From the NCBI GenBank assembly GCA_963835085.1, contig CAWIED010000001.1, positions 2,728,001 to 2,792,000 of the forward strand: 64,000 bases of DNA, read 5' to 3'. A model generated the notes under the pieces. It had not been told where the DNA came from, did not search any database, and worked only from the letters and a program-made list of their open reading frames with translations. The position numbers and the translations under genes are program-made. Position 1 is the first letter of the stretch, and the number at the start of each line of letters is the position of its first letter. This DNA is from JBDIAG01 sp963835085 (GTDB lineage Bacteria > Actinomycetota > Actinomycetes > Actinomycetales > CAWJMD01). Of the stretch, positions 8,745 to 16,725 are shown in pieces.

Positions 8745-9067
8745 CCAATCTCCCAGCCTGGTGTCCGAATCGCGATCAAGCTAGGTCGGCCTTCGGGTGC
8801 CTTTGGCCGATTCTTTGATGCTCTCGCCCGGTTGCCGCACGCAACCAACCACGCGTCATTACCACGACGCTCAACACGCAGAACGGCCGTACCCGATCGG
8901 CGTATCCGGTTCGTGACCTCGGCGCCCCACCTCTGATCGGCGGTTTCGCGGCAGAGCTGTCGCCGTTGCCAAGCCACTCCCGCTCAATGAAACGGCTGGA
9001 TGCGGCGAGGAGAAACTGTCGACATCATTGGCGCGAATGTGAGAACTCGACGCAGAGGAGCACCGCA
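8745..9067. other. divergent intergenic region
   Basis: This 323-bp gap between the lectin/M15 gene (leftward) and the decarboxylase/hydratase gene (rightward) must hold both promoters. A small inverted repeat GGTTGC-CGCAC-GCAACC lies at 8830-8846. GAGGAG at about 9055 is the ribosome-binding site for the GTG at 9068. I see no gene in it. Confidence 0.5.
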
Positions 9068-9865
9068 GTGGAGCCGGTCCAGATCGCCCAGGCTTTGGCC
9101 GACGCAGAGCGCAACCGCACGGAGTTGGCCCCGTTCACCGACGAGTTCGCGGACTTCGACATGACGACGGCCTACGACGTGCAGTGGGCCAACGTGCAGG
9201 CCAAGCTCGATGCCGGAGACACCCTCGTGGGAGCCAAACTGGGGTTGACGAGCCGGGTCAAGCAGAAGGTCATGAACGTGGACGACCCGCTGTACGGCTG
9301 GGTGACCTCGAGCATGATCCTCGAGCACGACGAGCCGGTTGACCTCAGCCGGTTCATCCACCCGCGGGTCGAGCCCGAGATCGGCTTCCTGCTCGGCGAC
9401 GACATCGCCGCCCCCGCCAACATCGCCACAGTGCTCGCGGCCACCGAGTCGGTCTTCGCCGCTATCGACGTCCTCGACTCCCGCTACGCCGACTTCCGGT
9501 TCAGACTGCCAGACGTAGCCGCCGACAACGCCAGCGCCGGCGGGTTCTATGTGGGCCCGCAGGCCCTGCACCCGAGCGAGCTCGACATCGACCTCGGTCT
9601 CGTGGGCGCCGTCTTCCGTGTCGATGGCGAGGTGGTGGCCACGGCCGCCGGTGCAGCCACCATGGGTCACCCGGCCGCCGCCGTCGCGTGGCTCGCCAAC
9701 AAGCTGGTAGAGCGCGGCCAGAGCCTGAAGGCGGGCATGGTCATCTTCTCCGGCGGGCTCACCGCTCCCTTCCCGGTCACCCCCGGCGGGTCGTACTCCC
9801 TTGAGCTCGACGGGTTGGGCACGATCGAGATCCGCGGATCGGGCGCTACTGCAGACGCGGCCTGA
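9068..9865 (+). CDS. 4-oxalocrotonate decarboxylase / 2-oxopent-4-enoate hydratase family
   Basis: 265 residues from GTG 9068, chosen for GAGGAG upstream and for family length. Diagnostic motifs are GAKLGLTSRVKQKVM, HPRVEPEIGFLLGDDI, IDVLDSRYADFRFRLPDV followed by ADNAS, GHPAAAVAWLANKL and the DGLG end. The SRYADFRF-x-LPDV-x-ADNAS version is closer to 4-oxalocrotonate decarboxylase (DmpH/XylI/AmnE) than to the hydratase, so decarboxylation of 4-oxalocrotonate in a meta-cleavage pathway is the preferred call. Its stop overlaps the start of the RidA gene, and a sugar-isomerase-like gene follows, forming a three-gene operon. Confidence 0.82.
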   Translation: MEPVQIAQALADAERNRTELAPFTDEFADFDMTTAYDVQWANVQAKLDAGDTLVGAKLGLTSRVKQKVMNVDDPLYGWVTSSMILEHDEPVDLSRFIHPRVEPEIGFLLGDDIAAPANIATVLAATESVFAAIDVLDSRYADFRFRLPDVAADNASAGGFYVGPQALHPSELDIDLGLVGAVFRVDGEVVATAAGAATMGHPAAAVAWLANKLVERGQSLKAGMVIFSGGLTAPFPVTPGGSYSLELDGLGTIEIRGSGATADAA

Positions 9866-10257
9866 TGATCGAGATCATCGAGTCGCCTGAGGCGCCCGGC
9901 CATAGCGGCCCGGTACCTCAGGCGCTGCGGGCCGGAGACTTCCTGTTCATCTCCGCCCTCTTCGGCTCTGACACCCACACCGACGAGATCCCCGCCGACC
10001 CCGCTGACGAGGCCCGGCTGCTGCTCAAGCACCTGGCTGCCATCCTCGAGGCGGCCGGCGGCGCCCTCACCGACGTGGTGCGGGCGGGCATCTTCATGAA
10101 AGAGCTGCAGCGCGACCGCCCCACGTTCAACAAGGTCTGGGTGGAGACGTTCGGCGAGCACCGCCCGGCCCGCTCAGCGGTGGGAGTCAACGACTTCGGA
10201 CGACCCGGCAAGAACTTCCGGTACATGGTCGAAGCGGTTGCCTATCTCGGCCGGTAG
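9865..10257 (+). CDS. RidA/YjgF family deaminase
   Basis: 130-residue RidA-fold protein (GPVPQALRAGDFLFISALFG, ADEARLLLKHLAAILEAAG, VRAGIFMKELQRDRPTFNKVW, HRPARSAVGVNDFGRPG). RidA proteins hydrolyse imines/enamines in trimers; the Arg in the HRPARSAV segment is the usual ligand for the substrate carboxylate. Because its ATG overlaps the stop of a 4-oxalocrotonate-decarboxylase-like gene, a specialised role as a 2-aminomuconate deaminase (AmnD/NbaF branch), which yields 4-oxalocrotonate, is attractive. General 2-iminoacid detoxification remains possible. Confidence 0.8.
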   Translation: MIEIIESPEAPGHSGPVPQALRAGDFLFISALFGSDTHTDEIPADPADEARLLLKHLAAILEAAGGALTDVVRAGIFMKELQRDRPTFNKVWVETFGEHRPARSAVGVNDFGRPGKNFRYMVEAVAYLGR

Positions 10258-10266
10258 TCGGCAGCC

Positions 10267-11115
10267 ATGACCGACGTGCAGCTCACCGCGAGCCATTTCA
10301 CCCTGACCGGAGCGGGTTTCGGCCAGCCCGCAAGGCATTCGCTCGATCAGCGGCTCGACGCCGCAGCCACAGCCGGCTTCACCGGTATCGGCCTGCACGT
10401 CGACGAGGCCGCTCAGTTCCTGGCCGCCGGCCACGACCTCGACGACCTCGGCCGGCTGGTCAGTGACTACAACCTGTCCGTCGTCGAGCTCGAGTTCCTG
10501 TCAGGGTGGGCCCGCGGCAATGACCTCGAATCGGTCAGCCGAACGATCGGCCTGGCCCACGCCCTGGCGACCGTCTTCGGCAGCCATCACCTCAGTGGCG
10601 GGGAGTTCGCCCCGTCCGACGACGAGCTCGACGTGCCGAGCGCCGGAGCGCAACTGGCCCGGGCCGCCGCCTTGCTCGAACCGGTCGGCTTGTCCATCGC
10701 GCTCGAGGCCTTCGCCTGGTCACCCCTGCCCGACCTTCCGACCGCGCTTGCCGTGCTGGAGGCGGCCGAGGCACCGAACACCGGCCTGCTCGTGGACGTC
10801 TGGCACTTCTTCAACTCCGGCGCGACGCTGGCCGAGCTGGCGGCCCTCCCCGGATCTGCCGTCGCCGCCGTACAGCTCAACGACGGACCGCACGTGCACG
10901 ACGACTTCCTGACCCAGGCCCGTGCCACCCGATGGCTACCCGGCCATGGTCACCTCGATGTCGTCGGCCTGATCCGAACTCTCGATGAGATCGGCTATCC
11001 GGGCCCGTACTGCGTCGAGGTCAACTATCCGGAGTTCCGGGAGTTGTCAGCGCACGAGGCCGCCCGGCAGGCCTTCGAGGCAGCACGAGAGGCGCTTCAC
11101 CGCGCACGTTCCTAA
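10267..11115 (+). CDS. sugar phosphate isomerase/epimerase-like TIM barrel
   Basis: 282 residues of the xylose-isomerase-like TIM-barrel superfamily. Visible features are the opening LDAAATAGFTGIGLHVDEA, the glutamate strand LSIALEAFAWSP, the His strand GLLVDVWHFFNSG, VAAVQLNDGPHVHD, a WLPGHGHLDVVGLI segment and the C-terminal YCVEVNYPEF. Glu, Asp and His residues on these strands normally bind a divalent metal. It lies 9 bp after the RidA gene, so probably belongs to the same operon, but the substrate is unclear; relatives act on sugars, inosose or hydroxypyruvate. Confidence 0.8.
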   Translation: MTDVQLTASHFTLTGAGFGQPARHSLDQRLDAAATAGFTGIGLHVDEAAQFLAAGHDLDDLGRLVSDYNLSVVELEFLSGWARGNDLESVSRTIGLAHALATVFGSHHLSGGEFAPSDDELDVPSAGAQLARAAALLEPVGLSIALEAFAWSPLPDLPTALAVLEAAEAPNTGLLVDVWHFFNSGATLAELAALPGSAVAAVQLNDGPHVHDDFLTQARATRWLPGHGHLDVVGLIRTLDEIGYPGPYCVEVNYPEFRELSAHEAARQAFEAAREALHRARS

Positions 11116-11134
11116 GGGCGCGAGCTGCTTCGCT

Positions 11135-11431
11135 TCAGACGCCGTGCGGAAGGCTGTCGCGGCGGGCACGCAGCCGGGCGATGAGTTCCTGAGCGCCCCG
11201 GCGCACGGTGGGCGAGACCGGCTCTCCTGACTTCGGGGCCTCGGCACGCTCCACGGTCACCGTGACGCCGTCACCATCCTTGACGGGCCGGAAGACCAGC
11301 GTCTCGCGCTTGGCCGTACCGCCGTCGGGTTGAGCCTGGTCGACGTAACGACGAAGAGTGTCGACGGCTTCGACGACCTCTTCGGGGATAGGTGCGGGGT
11401 TGACGCCGGAGGACGATGCGTCGTCGGCCAT
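11135..11431 (-). CDS. hypothetical protein, 98 aa
   Basis: A small acidic, soluble protein (MADDASSSGVNPAPIPEEVV) with a predicted helix-rich C-terminus ending in ELIARLRARRDSLPHG. GAAGGGA and GAGGA lie just upstream of the ATG. It is convergent with the isomerase-like gene, 19 bp away, and has a ribosome-binding site, which favours a real gene. I do not recognise a family. Confidence 0.6.
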   Translation of the reverse strand: MADDASSSGVNPAPIPEEVVEAVDTLRRYVDQAQPDGGTAKRETLVFRPVKDGDGVTVTVERAEAPKSGEPVSPTVRRGAQELIARLRARRDSLPHGV

Positions 11432-11531
11432 TCCTCACGTCCCTTCTCTCGGCCCTGCCCGTTGCTGGTACCAGTGAAACGCGTCGGCCCGGGTTTGTCA
11501 TCCGCCCAAAGCCACCGGGTTCCGCTCGCAG

Positions 11532-11897
11532 CTACCCGGACTCTCCTGCCTTCTGCCCAGCCAGCTTGGCAGCCAGACACTCGATCATCACCGCCTGTTC
11601 GCGCGTGGCGAGCGAACCCTCCATCTGCACCAGCAGGTCGAGCAGCAGATCCTCGCGCACCGACCCGGCGTCGATCTGATGATCGGCCCAGTGCGCCAGT
11701 TCCCACCAACGGGTGCGGGCCTCGTTGGTGATCTCGTCCCTGATCTGGGCGGCGCGAGCCTCGCGGGCCATCTCGCGGTCGCCGTCGAGCCGGATGCGTA
11801 CCCCCCGCCAGGCGAGCCACGCCGCGCACAGAGCAGTCAAGCCCGCAAAGCCGGGCGACGTGAAGAACGCCCCCACGGCCTGCCAGAAAAGGTTCAC
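11532..11897 (-). CDS. hypothetical single-helix membrane protein
   Basis: From GTG 11897 the product is about 121 residues. A hydrophobic N-terminal helix (FAGLTALCAAWLAWRG) is followed by a long charged helical region (EMAREARAAQIRDEITNEARTRWWELAHWADHQI) with coiled-coil character and a C-terminal EQAVMIECLAAKLAG. The frame stays open to 11972, but the extra upstream residues look non-coding. No family is recognised. Confidence 0.55.
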   Translation of the reverse strand: MNLFWQAVGAFFTSPGFAGLTALCAAWLAWRGVRIRLDGDREMAREARAAQIRDEITNEARTRWWELAHWADHQIDAGSVREDLLLDLLVQMEGSLATREQAVMIECLAAKLAGQKAGESG

Positions 11898-12002
11898 CAG
11901 ACAACTCTGCCGTGTGCAGGGCGCGCGCGACGCGAATGGCGATCGTTGGAGGAGGCCAGGGCCCGCCAACACATGACCACGGCGGTTATCTCCGGCGAGC
12001 CC

Positions 12003-12797
12003 TTACGACGAGAAGGGCACCGTCACCATGCCGAGGTGGGCGAACTCTGCACGGAAGACATCGCCCCGCGCAACAGGCTGCATGGCGTGCACGGCACCAG
12101 GAAGCACGATGTCGCCGGCTTTGAGACCCTCGCCCTGCAGCCCGTACTTGTTCGCCAGCCAGGCCACGCAACGCGCCGGGTTGCCCAGCGCCGCAGCGCC
12201 TGCCCCGCAATCGATCATCTCGCCGTTCTTGTAGATCACGACGCCCAGGGTGCGCAGGTCGAAGTCTCCATTCACCGGGCGAAGGCGACCACCCACCACG
12301 AGCAGGCCTGACGACGCGTTGTCAGACACGGTGTCGACGAGCTTGATCTTCCAGTCGGCCACCCGCGAGTCCACGATCTCGATCGCCGGCATCACGCCCG
12401 CGATCGCCGTCATCGCCCGGGCCGCGGTGATGCCCGGGCCCGCGAGGTCTTCGCCCATCACGAACGCCAGCTCCGCCTCGACGCGGGGCTGCACCATCTT
12501 GTCGAGGTCGATCTCGTCGCCGTCCTCCACGAACATGGTGTCGAGCAGCACGCCGTAATCGGGCTCATCGACTCCGAGCAGCTTCTGCATCGGCTTGGCC
12601 GTCAACCCGATCTTGCGTCCGCACACTCTCGCGCCGGCCGCGATCCGCCGATCGATGTTGTGCTTCTGGATCGCATAGGCGTCGGTGATGTCAAGGTCCG
12701 GATAGCGCTCGGTCAGCGGGGAGACCGGTACGGCGGTCTGGTCCGCCGTCCACAGGTCGTCGGCCAACTCAGTGATCACGGCAGCGGTGGCAGTCAC
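12003..12797 (-). CDS. 2-keto-4-pentenoate hydratase (MhpD/DmpE type)
   Basis: 264 residues with the same fold as the protein at 9.1 kb but the hydratase-type signature: GRKIGLTAKPMQKLLGVDEP, DYGVLLDTMF, QPRVEAELAFVMGEDL, IVDSRVADWKIKLVDTVSD, GNPARCVAWLANKYG and LKAGDIVLPGA. The enzyme adds water to 2-oxopent-4-enoate to give 4-hydroxy-2-oxovalerate, the step after 4-oxalocrotonate decarboxylase in meta-cleavage pathways. It starts 19 bp after the UvrA-like gene on the same strand, so the two may share a transcript though their functions look unrelated. Confidence 0.85.
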   Translation of the reverse strand: MTATAAVITELADDLWTADQTAVPVSPLTERYPDLDITDAYAIQKHNIDRRIAAGARVCGRKIGLTAKPMQKLLGVDEPDYGVLLDTMFVEDGDEIDLDKMVQPRVEAELAFVMGEDLAGPGITAARAMTAIAGVMPAIEIVDSRVADWKIKLVDTVSDNASSGLLVVGGRLRPVNGDFDLRTLGVVIYKNGEMIDCGAGAAALGNPARCVAWLANKYGLQGEGLKAGDIVLPGAVHAMQPVARGDVFRAEFAHLGMVTVPFSS

Positions 12798-12816
12798 AGC
12801 GGCGATCTTCGCCGGG

Positions 12817-15318
12817 TCACACCTCCTCGTGCAACGCGCCGTTCCATTGAGCGGGAGCGACGATGCGACCTCCGGCCGAACCGGCTCCGGGACCCAGCTC
12901 GATCCGGTGGTCGCAGGTGGCCAGGGCAGCGGGATGGTGGTCGACCATCACCACGGTGTGGCCGTGATCGACGAGGTCGTGCAACCGCGCCAGCAGGCGA
13001 TGAGCATCCACAGGGTGCAGGCCGGTGGTGGGCTCGTCGAACAGGTAGAGCGTCGTCGCGCGGCGTTCCTTGGCCAGCTCGGTGGCGAGCTTGATCCGCT
13101 GTGCCTCGCCGCCGGACAGCTCCGTTGCCGGGCGGCCCAGGCTCAGGTAGTGCAGGCCGAGGGCGTCGAGCGCCACCAGCACGCGGTGGATCGGTGGGTC
13201 GTCGGCGAACATCTCCACGGCTTGTCCGACCGTGAGGTCGAGCACCTCGGCGATAGTGCGGCCCCGGTGGCGAACCTGCAAGGTGTCGGCGTTGTAGCGA
13301 GCACCGTGGCATTCGGGACACGTCGAGGAGGTGCCAGGCAGAAAGAGCAATTCGACGGCCACCACCCCCTCGCCCTGGCAGGTGGGGCACCGGCGGCCCT
13401 CGGCCACGTTGAAGCTGAACCGTCCCGGTCCAAAGCCCAGGGCGCGCGCGTCAGGTTCGGCGGCGAACCGGCGGCGTACGTGATCGAACAGGCCGGTGTA
13501 CGTGGCAAGGTTCGACCGGATGGTGCGTCCGATGGGCTGCGAGGTCAGCCGCACCAGACGAGTCGGTGCGGCCGGGCCGCTGATCTCGACATCCGTCCAG
13601 GTGGCTGCCGCGTCGAGTTCCAGCGCTGTCTCGGGGTCGACGGCTTCGCCGTCCACCGATTCGTCCGCCTCGTCGCCGGCACGCTCCAGCAGGGCTCCCA
13701 CTGCGGAGTCGAGCGCCGTGATGAGCGACGTCTTGCCCGAACCCGACACCCCACTGATCACCGTGCACACGCCCAACGGCAGCCGGACGTCGAGTTCGCG
13801 CAGATTGTGCAGGCTGATCCCCTGCACCGACAGCTCGCCGCGAGGGCTGCGCGTGCCCGGCCGGCGGATCTCGTCGGCATGGACCGGATCGAACAGGTAG
13901 CGTCCCGTCGCCGAGCCGGGAACGCCCGGCAGGCCGGCGGGCTGCCCGTTGTAGAGCACCTCGCCGCCGAACGACCCGGCGCCGGGCCCCACATCGATCA
14001 CCACGTCGCAGCGCGCCACCATCGCCATGTCGTGCTCCACGACCAGCACGGAGTTGCCGGCCTCCACAAGCGCCCGCAGCAGCCGCAGCAGGGGTTCGGC
14101 ATCGCGTGCCGGCAGCCCCGCCGACGGCTCGTCGAGCACGTAGACCACGCCGAAGAGGCCCGAGCGCAGCAGGGTCGCCAGGCGCAGCCGTTGCAGTTCC
14201 CCGCTGGAGACGGCCGGCGTCGGTCGACCGAGGTCGAGATGCCCTAGGCCCAGATCGATCAGCACCTCGAGCCGGGAGAGCAGATCGTCGAGCAGTCTGG
14301 TCTCGGCGTCAGCAACCTCGGAGCCCGCGTCGGCCAACGCAATGCGTCGCCGCGCCAGGACCGGGACGAGTTCGTCGACCGGCAGCCGGGTGGCCTCGTC
14401 GATGGCCAGACCCTGCCAGGTAACCCGCAGGGCGTCGGGGTGCAGCCGGCGCCCGTGGCACAGCGGGCAGGGCGCCGTCTCCACGAACTTCAGTGCCCGC
14501 TGCCGCTGCTTCGAGCTGGCCGAGGCCAGCGTCCTCATCACGTGTCGCCGGGCGCTGGCGAAGGTGCCCTGATAAGGCCGCTGGATCCGGCTCGCGTCGC
14601 GTTCCGGGTGCACCGTGACGACGGGCTCGTCGTCGGTGAACAGAATCCAGTCCCGGCTGGCCTGCGGCAGCTCTCGCCACGGCCGGTGCACGTCATAGCC
14701 CAGCGTGGCCACGATGTCTCGATAGTTCTTGCCCTGCCAGGCGCCCGGCCAGGAGGCGATCGCCTTCTCGGCGATGCTGAGGCCGGGGTCGGGCACCATC
14801 GACGACTCGGTCGCCCGGTGAACCTGGCCCAGCCCGGAGCACTCGGGGCAGGCGCCCACGGCGGTGTTGGCGGAGAAGTGGTCCGAGTCGAGCCGCCCCA
14901 GCCCGGGCGGGTAGTCGCCACAGCGAGACCACAGCATTCGCAACGTGTTCGACGTCGTGGTCACGGTGCCGACGCTTGACCGCCGGCTCACGGCGGCCGG
15001 CCGTTGCCCGAGCGCCACCGCCGGCGGCAGACCGCTGACTGCGCGCACCCGCGGGTCGACGGCCAGGTGGATCAGCCTCCGTACGAAGGGCGCCACGGAC
15101 TCGAAGTAGCGCCGCTGGGCCTCTGCGTGAATGGTGCCGAACGCCAGAGACGACTTGCCCGAGCCCGAGACTCCGGTGAAGGCCACCAGACGGTCGCGGG
15201 GCACATCGAGGTCCACGTCGCGCAGGTTGTGCAGCTGAGCTCCTCTGACTGAGATCAACCCGGTCGAAGCCGCCCCTGCCGGTGACCACTGCTGCGGAAA
15301 GTCAGGAGAGTCGCTCAC
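12817..15318 (-). CDS. UvrA-like ABC ATPase (UvrA paralogue)
   Basis: 833 residues from GTG 15318 (an in-frame ATG at 15357 adds 13). Two ABC halves are present: Walker A TGVSGSGKSSLAFGT and SGVSGSGKTSLITAL, signature segments VSSGELQRLRLA and LSGGEAQRIKLA, and Walker B/D-loop VYVLDEPSAGLP and LYLFDEPTTGLHP. Zinc-type CxxC pairs occur (CPECSGLG, CPLCHG, CPTCQGEG, CPECHGAR). It is shorter than the ~950-residue housekeeping UvrA and resembles the UvrA2/drug-resistance type paralogues that lack full UvrB-interaction regions. A role in DNA repair or drug tolerance is inferred. The first signature has Ser in place of the usual first Gly. Confidence 0.88.
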   Translation of the reverse strand: MSDSPDFPQQWSPAGAASTGLISVRGAQLHNLRDVDLDVPRDRLVAFTGVSGSGKSSLAFGTIHAEAQRRYFESVAPFVRRLIHLAVDPRVRAVSGLPPAVALGQRPAAVSRRSSVGTVTTTSNTLRMLWSRCGDYPPGLGRLDSDHFSANTAVGACPECSGLGQVHRATESSMVPDPGLSIAEKAIASWPGAWQGKNYRDIVATLGYDVHRPWRELPQASRDWILFTDDEPVVTVHPERDASRIQRPYQGTFASARRHVMRTLASASSKQRQRALKFVETAPCPLCHGRRLHPDALRVTWQGLAIDEATRLPVDELVPVLARRRIALADAGSEVADAETRLLDDLLSRLEVLIDLGLGHLDLGRPTPAVSSGELQRLRLATLLRSGLFGVVYVLDEPSAGLPARDAEPLLRLLRALVEAGNSVLVVEHDMAMVARCDVVIDVGPGAGSFGGEVLYNGQPAGLPGVPGSATGRYLFDPVHADEIRRPGTRSPRGELSVQGISLHNLRELDVRLPLGVCTVISGVSGSGKTSLITALDSAVGALLERAGDEADESVDGEAVDPETALELDAAATWTDVEISGPAAPTRLVRLTSQPIGRTIRSNLATYTGLFDHVRRRFAAEPDARALGFGPGRFSFNVAEGRRCPTCQGEGVVAVELLFLPGTSSTCPECHGARYNADTLQVRHRGRTIAEVLDLTVGQAVEMFADDPPIHRVLVALDALGLHYLSLGRPATELSGGEAQRIKLATELAKERRATTLYLFDEPTTGLHPVDAHRLLARLHDLVDHGHTVVMVDHHPAALATCDHRIELGPGAGSAGGRIVAPAQWNGALHEEV

Positions 15319-15369
15319 TCGGTCATTGTGGCCAGACCTGGTCTGGCCCGCGGGCATCGGCCGGGACGC

Positions 15370-15419
15370 GTAAGGGGCCGGGAGATAGTCACTTCGCCTC
15401 TTTCCCGGCGCGCCCTACC
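15370..15419. repeat. dispersed palindrome family 2, copy C
   Basis: An imperfect hairpin opening GTAAGGGGCCGGGAGATAG and closing CTTTCCCGGCGCGCCCTAC. Read on the minus strand it begins GTAGGGCGCGCCGGGAAA, matching copies A and B in the arm. Confidence 0.6.
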
Positions 15420-15602
15420 GCAGTGCCGTTCGGGTGTCGTCTGGTGTGGGTGTCAGGATCTGTGTGGAGCGTCACGCGGCAGGTTCGGCGGGGTAGGACG
15501 CCCCCGCCCTAGCCCAGACAGTCCAGCGACTTGGGGCAGTCCGCCGATGGCGCCCGGGCAACAAGTGGGCTAGCTCAGCGACACGCGGGCGGGCGGGCGG
15601 GA

Positions 15603-15742
15603 ACACAGCCGAGCGGCGAGCGGACGGAGCCGAGCGGCGGGCAGACGGAGCCGGGCGGCAGGCAGACGGAGCCGGGCGGCAGGCAGACGGAGCCGGGCGG
15701 CAGGCAGACGAAGCCGGGGCGGCAGGCAGACGGAGCCGGGCG
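15603..15742. repeat. 21-bp tandem repeat array
   Basis: About six and a half copies of a 21-bp unit related to AGACGGAGCCGGGCGGCAGG, with the ACGGAGC core at 15624, 15645, 15666, 15687, 15708 (ACGAAGC) and 15730. One unit has an extra base. Both strands stay open through it, but the translations are low-complexity and are not taken as genes. Confidence 0.85.
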
Positions 15743-15815
15743 ATGGGAAGCCGCGGCCTGTCCGGTTCTTCCGCAAAGGGAGGTTTTGACAGTCGCAGGA
15801 CGCGGGTTCTCCTGC

Positions 15816-15854
15816 GCTGTGGCGATGCCCCGTCTGGCGGGGCGTCGCCACAGC
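15816..15854. repeat. dispersed hairpin family 1, copy 2
   Basis: A 16-bp stem with one G-T wobble (arm GCTGTGGCGATGCCCC; 15816-15831 with 15839-15854) and loop GTCTGGC. It is followed by GTCAGAAACCG, close to the GTCCGAAACCC after copy 3. Confidence 0.8.
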
Positions 15855-15924
15855 GTCAGAAACCGGCTCCTTCACAGCCCTGCCCAAGGCCGACTCAACC
15901 CCTCACGGACCTGAGTCGCTGGAT

Positions 15925-16403
15925 GGTGCCGTTCGCGGTGAAAGTTGTCGCAGTTGGCACCGGGTTGAGTGCCAGAGCAGGGGTTGGGGTCGTTGAGTGG
16001 TGCCGTCCGCGGTGAATCCGCCCCAGTTGGCACCAGGCTGAGCGCCCCAGCCGGGGTTGAGGTCGTTACGGGGTGCCGTCCGCGGTGAATCCGCCCCAGT
16101 TGGCACCAGGCTGAGCGCCCCAGCCGGGGTTGAGGTCGTTACGGGGTGCCGTCCGCGGTGAATCCGCCCCAGTTGGCACCAGGCTGAGCGCCCCAGCCGG
16201 GGTTGGGGTCGTTGAGTGGTGCCGTCCGCGGTGAATCCGCCCCAGTTGGCACCAGGCTGAGCGCCCCAGCCGGGGTTGGGGTCGTTGAGTGGTGCCGTCC
16301 GCGGTGAATCCGCCCCAGTTGGCACCAGGCTGAGCGCCCCAGCCGGGGTTGAGGTCGTTACGGGGTGCCGTCCGCGGTGAATCCGCCCCAGTTGGCACCA
16401 GGC
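15925..16403. repeat. 73-bp tandem repeat array, about 6.5 units
   Basis: Units start at 15925 (74 bp, divergent), 15999, 16072, 16145, 16218, 16291 and 16364 (truncated). Each begins GGTGCCGTCCGCGGTGAAT. The ends alternate between two forms, GGGGTCGTTGAGT and GAGGTCGTTACGG, in the order A, B, B, A, A, B. Within each unit GGTGCC and GGCACC can pair, and CCCC-AGCC-GGGG can form a second small hairpin. The period is not a multiple of three, so coding is unlikely. Confidence 0.95.
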
Positions 16404-16725
16404 TAGGCGAGGTTGGGCATCTTGAGTTGAAGATCGAATCAGTAGTCCGGCAAGACTGTGATTCATCCCCCGACAAGGGCTGGTGTCAAGGCCTTCCTCG
16501 CCGGACGCGACGCCCAAATTCCGGTTGACACCCGCCGGAACCTCATGCGAACGGCGTTGGGATCAAGGCGCCCCTTGACCACCGAGTTTCTTGCTGGGCA
16601 GGAGCCTGGACCACGTTCGAGACCCAGCGCCCGCGGGCAGCCCTCGACGGCGTCTACCCTGACCCTGCCAAGGGCTGGGCGCCTCTGCGGTGACCCGGCC
16701 CGCCTGCCGATGCGGAGGAGATCCG

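Larger units (their letters stand above)
15319..16725. other. 1.4-kb gene-free, repeat-rich region
   Basis: Between the UvrA-like gene (leftward) and the ACMSD-like gene (rightward) I find no convincing gene. It holds a family-2 palindrome (15370-15419), a 21-bp tandem array (15603-15742), a family-1 hairpin (15816-15854) and a 73-bp tandem array (15925-16403). The last ~320 bases before the GTG at 16726 look unique and should contain the promoter; GGAGGAG at 16714-16720 is the ribosome-binding site. Confidence 0.8.

Noticed and set aside
15925..16403. CRISPR array
   Set aside because: Units are contiguous 73-mers with no unique spacers and no cas genes nearby.
15903..16517. 204-codon minus-strand frame through the 73-bp array
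   Set aside because: Open only because the repeats lack stops; the 73-bp period rotates the frame and no start or ribosome-binding site fits.
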